From assembly GCA_002364975.1 (NCBI GenBank), contig DEYT01000121.1, positions 4,235 to 15,591 on the forward strand: a stretch of 11,357 bases of DNA, read 5' to 3'. Position 1 is the first letter of the stretch. Each line of letters opens with the position of its first letter. The notes below the pieces were generated by a model that saw only the letters and a list, made by a program, of their open reading frames with translations, was not told the DNA's origin and made no database searches. Positions 1 through 5,931 of the stretch are shown here, one piece after another. A program made the translations under genes and the position numbers. This DNA comes from Opitutia bacterium UBA3151 (GTDB lineage: Bacteria; Verrucomicrobiota; Verrucomicrobiia; Opitutales; Seribacteraceae).

Positions 1-297
1 TACGAGGATAGCATATTGAGTGACCAGATGATTGGGGAAGATGAGTGCTTTCTTGTGGAAGGTAATACTTATGATATTCTCTTGGTTGATGGTGATCCGG
101 TGCGCTTGCAATTACCAGCTTCCGTGGAAGCAAAAGTCGTGGAGTCTCCCGATGCCATCCGGGGCGACACTGCCGGAAATGTGCTCAAGCCTGTAACCAT
201 AACCAGTGGCATCACCATTCAAGTTCCACTATTTATCAAAAAGGATGACATTATAAAAATCAGTACCTCGGATCGTTCTTATTTGGGTCGAGTTTGA
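1..297 (+). CDS. efp: Elongation factor P, C-terminal part (5' truncated)
   Basis: EF-P binds ribosomes stalled on polyproline stretches and helps peptide-bond formation. The reading frame is open from the first base and ends at a TGA at 295-297, giving 99 C-terminal residues. These cover the end of OB domain II and all of OB domain III. The family signature is clear: a 'DGDPVRLQLPASVEAKVVESP' type strand pattern, then 'RGDTAGNVLKPVTI' and 'QVPLFIKKDDIIKI', matching the conserved GDTA...KPA...VPLF...GD.IK pattern. The TTG at 16 is internal and not the start, since the frame continues upstream. The N-terminal KOW-like domain with the modified lysine lies outside the window, so the modification type (EpmA, rhamnose or other) cannot be judged. 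A hairpin terminator follows within about 30 nt. Confidence 0.93.
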   Translation, partial: YEDSILSDQMIGEDECFLVEGNTYDILLVDGDPVRLQLPASVEAKVVESPDAIRGDTAGNVLKPVTITSGITIQVPLFIKKDDIIKISTSDRSYLGRV

Positions 298-323
298 GAC
301 CCTACTTTTTCCTTAAATTTTGC

Positions 324-355
324 AAAAAAACCTCCCGCTAGGGGAGGCTTTTTTT
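324..355. terminator. Bidirectional Rho-independent terminator
   Basis: A G+C-rich stem (CCTCCC at 331-336 pairing with GGGAGG at 342-347, loop GCTAG) is flanked by seven A on the left (324-330) and seven T on the right (349-355). Read on either strand it is a hairpin followed by a U tract. It sits between the convergent ends of efp (stop at 297) and the phosphorylase homologue (stop at 397), so it can serve both genes. Confidence 0.88.
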
Positions 356-396
356 GGGGGGACTGATTCAGTCGCCCTAAAATATTTGATGAATTC

Positions 397-1722
397 CTAG
401 GCAACTCGCTCGACAACTAGAGGTGCTGGGTTTGGACGCTTTGGGGCCAAGCGGTAGGCAGCCTTGAAATAATCCATGGCCACTTTCAACCTTTTCTCGT
501 CGTTGTAATGAATGATCATGAGAGGTTCACCCTGTTTCATTTGGGTGCCCACCTTGCAGAGATCTGCAACTCCACAAGCAGGGTCAAACTTCTTGCCTTC
601 TCCATGAACAAGAATTTGAACACCACGGGCAAGTTGTCCTGCATCAATGGTGTGAACATATCCACGTTTAGGAGCAGGCAGTTTCTTGGTATGCTTGGCT
701 TTGGGAAGCTTTTCGGGGTCATCGATTACTTTGGAATTTCCACCTTGGAATTCTACGACATCCTTAAGTTTTTCCAAAGCGGTTCCATCTTCCAGATGTT
801 TACGAACGGTCTGCTTTGCAGAAAGAGTAGAACCAGCGACTCCAGCTAGACGTACAATTTCCATGCCGAGCTTCATCACTAAATCCTGTAAGTCTTCCGG
901 ACCTTCGCCTTTCAGTAACTCAATCGCTTCCTTAAGCTCAAGGGATGGACCAACACAGGTACCCAGCGGTTGGTTGTTATCAGTTACCAAAGCAACACAC
1001 CGCCTTTTAAGAGTGCGTCCGACTCGAGTAAGAGCACGGGCAAGTTGTTTGGCATCTTCCGCATTTTTGATAAAAGAACCTTTTCCCCACTTAATGTCTA
1101 CGACCACTCCCTCGGCACCCGCGGCTAATTTGCGACTCAGGGTACCCGCAGTAATGAATGGAATAGATGGTATAGCTCCAATTTTCTTTCGCAATTCATA
1201 AAGTATAGATTCAACCGGCGAAATTTCTTCGTGAAGATCAGCAAAAGCACAACCTAACTTACGAACCTGAGCCGAGAATTCCTCAAGACCCATGGCAGTT
1301 TTCACCTTGGGAATGGCTTTAAGCTTTTCGGAATTGGAACTAAGGAATTCTTCATCATCCCCATTCATTAGCGGCATGGCTACGCCAGCTGCAGCAGACA
1401 AGGGACCAAGAACAAGAGTCGTTTTGTCACCGACCCCACCAGTTGAATATTTCTCGATTTTTGGACGAGAAACATCCATCATTTCAATCACTTCACCCGA
1501 GAGCATCATTTCCTCGGCAAAATAAGCGATTTCTTGAGCAGACATTCCTTGAAAAAAGGTAGTCATTACCCACGCTGCTTGTTGAAACTCAGGCATTTCC
1601 TCGTCTAAGATGGCATCTACAATTGAGCGAATTTCTTCGTCGGTAAATTCACCTCCGTCTCTTTTCTTCTCGATCAAATATGTGAAAGAGGGGGAATCCT
1701 TGGATGATTTGGCCGTTGGCAT
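397..1722 (-). CDS. deoA: Thymidine/pyrimidine-nucleoside phosphorylase homologue with a diverged active site
   Basis: The protein has 441 aa, the usual family length. It has the N-terminal glycosyltransferase helical part (about 12-80), the nucleoside phosphorylase family II central domain (about 85-340) and a C-terminal PYNP_C-like domain (about 350-435). The family reaction is phosphorolysis of thymidine or uridine to base plus (deoxy)ribose 1-phosphate. Conserved parts include K91-Y-S-T-G-G-V-G-D99, 'LVTDNNQPLG' (245-254) and R178. Aligned from memory to E. coli DeoA with a constant offset of 7, several ligand residues differ: H85 is Y92, S95 is T102, S113 is N120, T123 is N130, S186 is G193 and K190 is R197. 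The glycine-rich 'GRGLGHTGGTLDK' loop has become 'GDDEEFLSSNSEK' (121-133) without any gap. The ATG at 1722 has a good AAGGAG (1732-1737) at 9 nt spacing. The stop is TAG. The fold assignment is firm; the activity is doubtful. It stands alone, with no neighbouring nucleoside genes. Confidence 0.85.
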   Translation of the reverse strand: MPTAKSSKDSPSFTYLIEKKRDGGEFTDEEIRSIVDAILDEEMPEFQQAAWVMTTFFQGMSAQEIAYFAEEMMLSGEVIEMMDVSRPKIEKYSTGGVGDKTTLVLGPLSAAAGVAMPLMNGDDEEFLSSNSEKLKAIPKVKTAMGLEEFSAQVRKLGCAFADLHEEISPVESILYELRKKIGAIPSIPFITAGTLSRKLAAGAEGVVVDIKWGKGSFIKNAEDAKQLARALTRVGRTLKRRCVALVTDNNQPLGTCVGPSLELKEAIELLKGEGPEDLQDLVMKLGMEIVRLAGVAGSTLSAKQTVRKHLEDGTALEKLKDVVEFQGGNSKVIDDPEKLPKAKHTKKLPAPKRGYVHTIDAGQLARGVQILVHGEGKKFDPACGVADLCKVGTQMKQGEPLMIIHYNDEKRLKVAMDYFKAAYRLAPKRPNPAPLVVERVA

Positions 1723-1777
1723 AGTATTTAACTCCTTACTGAATTAAAGGGGTGAATAGTTCAGTGCAATATGCGTT

Positions 1778-1783
1778 TATACT
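1778..1783 (+). promoter_or_regulatory. Possible -10 element for argS
   Basis: TATACT lies in the divergent spacer (1723-1846) about 65 nt before the argS start. No convincing -35 is seen at 16-18 bp upstream. This is a weak call, made mainly because a promoter is needed here. Nothing better was found on the minus strand for the phosphorylase homologue. Confidence 0.25.
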
Positions 1784-1846
1784 AAAAAATAGTCCATTGG
1801 TCGAGCATTTTCTTTGGACTTAACTTGACCCCAGCCTAGGAAATCG

Positions 1847-3607
1847 TTGTTTTCTGACCGAATGGAAAGGTCGTACGACATAGCAAAAGAAATTCATGAT
1901 CAATTAATCAAGACCGCGGAGGCGATCCCAGTTTTCGATTCAGAATTCGATCCGCAGATAAGAGTGGCCGATGAAAGATTTGGAGACTTTCAAGCGAATG
2001 GCACCCTTCCCTTTGCTAAGAAAAAACAACTCAATCCCAGAGACTTAGCCAAAACATTGATCGATTCTCTTCCCGAGAATAAGGAATGGGAGGTTTCAAT
2101 TGCAGGTCCCGGTTTTATCAATTTCAAACTTGCCCGCACTTGCCTCTATCAATGGTTGAAGGCATTCTCACACCGTGAGCAAATTGAAGCTGCCTTGGCC
2201 ACGAAAGAACCAAAAAGAGTGACTCTGGACTTCTCATCCCCGAACACCGCAAAACAAATGCACGTCGGTCACATTCGCTCTACCATCATCGGTGAGAGCC
2301 TATCACGCCTTCTCAAACTCAATGGTCATCAAGTGACCAAGGACAACCATCTCGGAGACTGGGGTACGCAGTTTGGGATTTTACTTTATGCAATCAAGCG
2401 GGAAAAGATTGACTTGAATAACTTGGGTGATCAGCCAATCGCACGGCTGGAAAACCTTTACCGCATTGGCAACCAGTGGATTAAGGAGAATAAGCAAGCC
2501 CTTAAAACTGCTCGGGAAGAACTTGTGAAATTACAAGGAGGTGATGAAGAAAACCTTAGGCTTTGGCAAAAAATTCGCGACCTTAGCATGGAATCCTTTG
2601 AGGAAGTTTATGATCTTCTTGGAGTTTCCTTTGACCATGCCCATGGGGAAAGTTTTTATCGCGACCAAGTTGATAGCATCTATCAATCGCTCGAATCGCA
2701 TGGTATTTGCCAGGAGGATAATGGTGCTCTCGTTGTCTTTCACCCCGAACACAAGCGTTTCGCAAAGCAACCTTTTATCATTCGTAAATCAGATGGGGCG
2801 AGTAATTATGCAACCACGGATCTGGCCACCCTTTCCTACCGATCCAAGGAGTGGAGAAGCGAGCAGATTATCTATGTTACCGACGGTCGCCAAAGGGACC
2901 ATTTCGAACAACTTTTTCTTACAAGTCGCAAGTGGTTTGAAGCGGAAGCAAGAAAGATCCCTGTCCTTTCTCATGTTTGGTTCGGTACAATTCTGGGTGA
3001 AGACAACAAAGCAATCAAAACTCGGGATGGACAACCTATCAAGTTGGTCGACTTACTTGATGAAGCAATTAGAAGAGCCACGCAAATGGTGCTTGAAAAG
3101 AATCCCGAATTAAGCCCGGAAGAAATAAGAAGAAGGGCCTGTGCGATCGGGCTCGGAGCGGTAAAGTACGCAGATCTCTCTCAAGATCGAACGCTTGACT
3201 ATGTATTTTCGTGGGAAAAACTTTTGGCAATGCAGGGAAACACTGCTCCTTACCTGCAATACGCAGTTGCCCGGGTTCATAGCATTTTTCGCAAACTTAA
3301 TACTTCCCCCGATGAACTGATAGAGAAAGCGGGCCTACCCCAAACCGAAGCAGAAAGAAAACTAGCAAGAAAATTGATTTTCTTCCCCACTGCGATCAAG
3401 CAGGCCACCCAAGAATTAAAGCCCCATTTCCTATGTACCTATCTCTTCGAATTGGCCACGGATTTCAGTTCTTTTTATAACCAAGATAAGGTCATGGTAC
3501 CCGAAGTTGAGGTTCAAGGTATCCGGCTTCTTCTTTGTCAAACCACTCAGACATACTTGGAAATAGGCTTGGAAATGTTAGGTATTGAAACCCTTACCGA
3601 GATGTAG
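1847..3607 (+). CDS. argS: Arginyl-tRNA synthetase
   Basis: Cytoplasmic class Ia synthetase that charges tRNA-Arg with arginine using ATP. The 586 aa match the usual length. Order: N-terminal Add-1/tRNA D-loop-binding domain (about 1-115), Rossmann catalytic domain with the HIGH signature as H-V-G-H (139-142, inside 'SPNTAKQMHVGHIRS'), and the C-terminal DALR anticodon-binding domain ending in 'GIETLTEM'. The KMSKS loop is replaced by 'KAIKTRDGQPIKL', the non-canonical form also found in E. coli ArgS, so this is normal. The TTG at 1847 is chosen because AGGA (1838-1841) lies 5 nt before it. The in-frame ATG at 1862 is the alternative and would remove only five residues, with no Shine-Dalgarno of its own. 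It is divergent from the phosphorylase homologue and convergent with the DsbD-domain gene. The stop is TAG. Confidence 0.96.
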   Translation: MFSDRMERSYDIAKEIHDQLIKTAEAIPVFDSEFDPQIRVADERFGDFQANGTLPFAKKKQLNPRDLAKTLIDSLPENKEWEVSIAGPGFINFKLARTCLYQWLKAFSHREQIEAALATKEPKRVTLDFSSPNTAKQMHVGHIRSTIIGESLSRLLKLNGHQVTKDNHLGDWGTQFGILLYAIKREKIDLNNLGDQPIARLENLYRIGNQWIKENKQALKTAREELVKLQGGDEENLRLWQKIRDLSMESFEEVYDLLGVSFDHAHGESFYRDQVDSIYQSLESHGICQEDNGALVVFHPEHKRFAKQPFIIRKSDGASNYATTDLATLSYRSKEWRSEQIIYVTDGRQRDHFEQLFLTSRKWFEAEARKIPVLSHVWFGTILGEDNKAIKTRDGQPIKLVDLLDEAIRRATQMVLEKNPELSPEEIRRRACAIGLGAVKYADLSQDRTLDYVFSWEKLLAMQGNTAPYLQYAVARVHSIFRKLNTSPDELIEKAGLPQTEAERKLARKLIFFPTAIKQATQELKPHFLCTYLFELATDFSSFYNQDKVMVPEVEVQGIRLLLCQTTQTYLEIGLEMLGIETLTEM

Positions 3608-3625
3608 GTTGCTTCAAGTAGCAAT
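3608..3625. terminator. Weak hairpin between convergent genes
   Basis: TTGCT (3609-3613) can pair with AGCAA (3620-3624) around a 6-nt loop in the 17-nt gap between argS and the DsbD-domain gene. There is no U tract directly after it on either strand, so it may be only a stabilising hairpin or chance. Confidence 0.25.
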
Positions 3626-4488
3626 TACTGATCAAATTTTTGTAAAGGTACATCCAACTTGTAGAACTTACAATTTGGATCTAGCCCCCATCCAGATTTT
3701 CGGTATAAAAGACCTCGCAACCTGGTTAAATTCTCTGGAGACCAACTAGAGCGGGTCATTTCAAGCTCCCAATTTCCATTTTTAAATCGTACCGGTTGCA
3801 TTGCATTTGAACGAACGATTTGACCTTCACTAAAAAAATACAAACCTGAAAATGAAGGACCTAAGTCCGGTAGGACTAATTGGAACTTATCTCCTTTCTC
3901 GTAAGCTTTAAGATGCCATTCGGAGGGTGGTTCTATGGGTAGTTTTTTGCGGAAGTCATCGAATTTTTCCTTCCATCGACCATCTAATTTTGTTTGCCCG
4001 CCAACTGGGATGGTAAGACTCAAGTTAGCGTATCCAGGGAAACAGGTTTTCGAACATGCTAACCAAGCCACTTTGGCTTCGATAATTAAGCCATTATCCA
4101 GCTTACAAGAATCAGAAAAAGTCAGTTCACAGAGGAAAAGCGTTTCATCATGATGTCCATGTGCTCCGATTTGCCCCATTTTCACACGCTTCGGAACTGG
4201 AAAGAGCAACGAACCAGCTGTTACTCCCTCAGGCAAAATCCACTCTACTGAAGGAGCAACCCCGACATCACCGGGGTGCAACCAATAAGTATGCCAGCCA
4301 AAATCACGTTGTATTCGCCATGCTATCCAGATGCTCTCCTTTGCATCGGTGACTGCAATCTCAGATACTAAAGAGTGCTGAGTCGGACCGGCAATTTCAA
4401 TTTCGCCTTCCGAAGAGGAGGAACGGAATACTGGCAACCCAAAACCAGAAATGCAAAAAATTAGTGAAAAGATTTTCCGCACCCGCAA
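3625..4488 (-). CDS. Exported DsbD N-terminal-domain protein (stand-alone)
   Basis: The 287-aa product begins with a signal peptide (basic RVRK, hydrophobic core about 6-20, Ser-rich region at 23-26). Residues about 35-165 resemble the periplasmic N-terminal domain of DsbD/ScsB: 'GWHTYWLHPGDVGVAPSVEW' (64-83), 'PKRVKMG' and 'VAWLACSKTCFPG' (140-152). C145 and C149 form the C-x3-C pair that, in DsbD, passes reducing power to partner proteins. Residues about 185-285 look like the second beta-rich part of ScsB-type N-terminal regions. The DsbD membrane and thioredoxin domains are absent and no neighbouring gene supplies them, so the electron donor is unknown. The start is either TTG at 4488 or GTG at 4482, overlapping the end of the Fe-S carrier gene by 28 or 22 nt, which suggests translational coupling. 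The exact role (thiol chaperone, copper or cytochrome-related redox) is open. Confidence 0.75.
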   Translation of the reverse strand: MRVRKIFSLIFCISGFGLPVFRSSSSEGEIEIAGPTQHSLVSEIAVTDAKESIWIAWRIQRDFGWHTYWLHPGDVGVAPSVEWILPEGVTAGSLLFPVPKRVKMGQIGAHGHHDETLFLCELTFSDSCKLDNGLIIEAKVAWLACSKTCFPGYANLSLTIPVGGQTKLDGRWKEKFDDFRKKLPIEPPSEWHLKAYEKGDKFQLVLPDLGPSFSGLYFFSEGQIVRSNAMQPVRFKNGNWELEMTRSSWSPENLTRLRGLLYRKSGWGLDPNCKFYKLDVPLQKFDQ

Positions 4489-4775
4489 GTGGATTGAGCA
4501 TTGGGGTTTCGGATTTCAAAGCCCTTCCCGGTCAACCCGTCATCAAAGTGAACTTCGGAACCATCAAGGTATTCCAAGCTGTCTGCATCAACTGCAAAGG
4601 AAACGCCATCACAACTCCCAACTTTATCAGTCTTCTTCGGAAAATCTACAGACATTCCGTATTCGAAACCTGAACATCCACCTGGTTCTATAAAAACCCG
4701 GAGTACTTTTCCATCCTCAGAATCATTGAGCATGGAAGAAACTTTTGAAATCGCGGAGTTAGTGAGTTTAATCAT
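4461..4775 (-). CDS. A-type iron-sulfur cluster carrier (IscA/ErpA/HesB family)
   Basis: A 104-aa cytoplasmic Fe-S cluster carrier that receives clusters from a scaffold and delivers them to apo-proteins. The family hallmark of three cysteines is complete: C34 in 'GGCSGFEY', and C97 and C99 in the C-terminal 'STCGCGKSF'. The core between them ('LRVFIEPGG', 'VSFAVDADSLEYLDGSEVHF', 'GFEIRNPNA') is typical. IscA, ErpA and SufA cannot be separated by sequence reading alone, and no isc or suf genes lie nearby, so no symbol is given; the isolated position is commoner for ErpA. The ATG at 4775 has only a weak Shine-Dalgarno (AACGG directly before it). It is the first gene of a two-gene operon with the DsbD-domain protein and lies about 42 nt downstream of the start site predicted from a sigma-54 promoter candidate. 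Confidence 0.93.
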   Translation of the reverse strand: MIKLTNSAISKVSSMLNDSEDGKVLRVFIEPGGCSGFEYGMSVDFPKKTDKVGSCDGVSFAVDADSLEYLDGSEVHFDDGLTGKGFEIRNPNAQSTCGCGKSFH

Positions 4776-4825
4776 CCGTTAATGATTACAAAGTGAACAA
4801 AAAAAGTCAAATTTCGAAAAAATGG

Positions 4826-4854
4826 TAGCTATTCTTGTGCCATTCTTGTATAAT
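4826..4854 (+). promoter_or_regulatory. Sigma-70-type promoter of the kinase-rpoN operon
   Basis: A perfect -10 TATAAT is at 4849-4854, followed by AT-rich sequence. At 17 bp spacing the -35 position (4826-4831) reads TAGCTA, a poor match of three in six, so the promoter may need help or be weak. An 8-bp direct repeat, ATTCTTGT (4831-4838 and 4842-4849), fills the spacer with an 11-bp period. The start near 4861 gives a leader of about 70 nt. It overlaps the sigma-54 candidate on the opposite strand. Confidence 0.55.
4827..4842 (-). promoter_or_regulatory. Candidate sigma-54 (-24/-12) promoter for the Fe-S carrier operon
   Basis: The minus strand reads TGGCACAAGAATAGCT. Against the consensus TGGCACG-N4-TTGCW it keeps the -24 GG (4841-4840) and -12 GC (4829-4828) with the required 10 nt between them, and differs at two positions (A for G after GGCAC, A for the second T). 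A start near 4817 would give a leader of about 42 nt before the ATG at 4775. The sigma-54 gene itself is encoded divergently on the other side of this spacer. No activator sites were recognised, and sigma-54 promoters need one. Confidence 0.5.
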
Positions 4855-4931
4855 TAAGCAAAATACTAAAAAGTTTTCTTGAACGAAAAGCAGAAAGGAA
4901 GTAGTTTTCGAGAATCATCCAAAGCAATACT

Positions 4932-5912
4932 TTGAAAAACATATTTAACGAAGTACAGTACGAACTTACAAGAAAAATCGCCGAAGGCGGAATGGGTTTA
5001 GTATATGAAGCTGTGCAAAGTGGAATTGGCGGATTTCGAAAAGTGGTAGCCATTAAATTGATCCGCGAAGAATATTCATCCATAGAAGAATTTAGAAATA
5101 ATTTCATCGGAGAAGCTAAGCTTGTAGCCGACCTCATCCATACCAATATCGTTCAAACCTATCATCTTGGTCGTATCAACGAACAATACTTCATGACCAT
5201 GGAATTTGTGACGGGTTGGAATCTAGAAGAGTTTCTAGACCGACATATAGAAACCGAACAATATGTCCCTGCCGATCTTGCCGTTTTTATAGTCTCTCGC
5301 ATTTGCCGGGGTTTAGGCTACGCCCATCGAAAAAGAGATATGCATGGTAGGTTGCTGGGAATCGTCCATCGTGATGTTAACCCAAAGAATATCATGGTGG
5401 CAAAGGAGGGTGATGTTAAACTAACTGACTTCGGAATCGCAAAAGCCCTAGACCTTATGTACAATAAGGAAGGTGAAGTCATTGCCGGCAAGGATGAGTA
5501 TCTTTCTCCGGAACAAGCCCGCTGTGAAATAACCGATCACCGAGCAGATTTGTTTTGTTGCGGCATTGTAATGTCCGAGCTTTTACTTGGATATAACCTC
5601 TTCGAGACTGCAGACTCCAACCAAACCATACAGAATATTCTGGAAATGGAGCTCCCAAATTTTACTGATGTAAGGTCCGATGTGGATCAAAGGCTAAATC
5701 ATATCCTTCACCGGGCCATGGAGAGATCTCGAGGTGGTCGATTTCAATCAGCGGAGGAAATGCTTACAGGTCTTGAAAATTTCATTTACGGGGATGGTTA
5801 TGGACCCACCAACGAAAAACTAGCCGCCTATTGTAGTGATTTGTTTGGTACAGACGGGCAAAACGCTGCCCTTCGTTGGTTTAATGGTGAAACTCAACTT
5901 GTTGAATCCTAA
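4932..5912 (+). CDS. Soluble Hanks-type Ser/Thr protein kinase
   Basis: A 326-aa protein that is almost entirely one kinase domain (about 10-285), with no membrane segment or sensor domain. Visible motifs: glycine loop 'IAEGGMGLVYEA' (16-27), ATP-binding lysine K42 in 'VAIKLI', helix-C glutamate E61, catalytic 'HRDVNPKN' (146-153, D148 and N153 present), 'DFG' (166-168) and 'SPEQ' (192-195, the APE motif). The usual lysine of HRDxKxxN is N150. Related 'HRDVSPxN' kinases occur in myxobacteria, so activity is still likely. About 40 C-terminal residues are outside the kinase core. The start is a TTG at 4932 with no nearby Shine-Dalgarno; an in-frame TAG at 4902 and the lack of other start codons leave no better choice. 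It is first in a run with rpoN, tsaB and alr, with 19 nt before rpoN. Its substrate is unknown; control of sigma-54 or its activators is only an inference from position. Confidence 0.92.
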   Translation: MKNIFNEVQYELTRKIAEGGMGLVYEAVQSGIGGFRKVVAIKLIREEYSSIEEFRNNFIGEAKLVADLIHTNIVQTYHLGRINEQYFMTMEFVTGWNLEEFLDRHIETEQYVPADLAVFIVSRICRGLGYAHRKRDMHGRLLGIVHRDVNPKNIMVAKEGDVKLTDFGIAKALDLMYNKEGEVIAGKDEYLSPEQARCEITDHRADLFCCGIVMSELLLGYNLFETADSNQTIQNILEMELPNFTDVRSDVDQRLNHILHRAMERSRGGRFQSAEEMLTGLENFIYGDGYGPTNEKLAAYCSDLFGTDGQNAALRWFNGETQLVES

Positions 5913-5931
5913 ACTTTCAAACTGAATAGCC

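Noticed and set aside
686..1201. 171-aa plus-strand frame opposite the phosphorylase homologue (also 508-849 and 1292-1525)
   Set aside because: It lies wholly antisense to a well-supported conserved protein, has Ser/Pro/Arg-rich composition typical of reverse-strand shadow frames and shows no domain.
2000..2018. TGGCACCCTTCCCTTTGCT inside argS as a sigma-54 promoter
   Set aside because: The -24/-12 spacing is 3 bp too long and the site is within a coding region with no gene start downstream.
2996..3036. Missing KMSKS in ArgS taken as a sign of a defective enzyme
   Set aside because: Many ArgS enzymes, including that of E. coli, lack the canonical KMSKS and use the same KxxKTRxG type loop.
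2541..3113. 190-aa plus-strand frame within argS in another frame (and minus frames 2531-2770, 2789-3034)
   Set aside because: Contained inside argS, which has full-length family similarity in its own frame; the translation shows no known motif.
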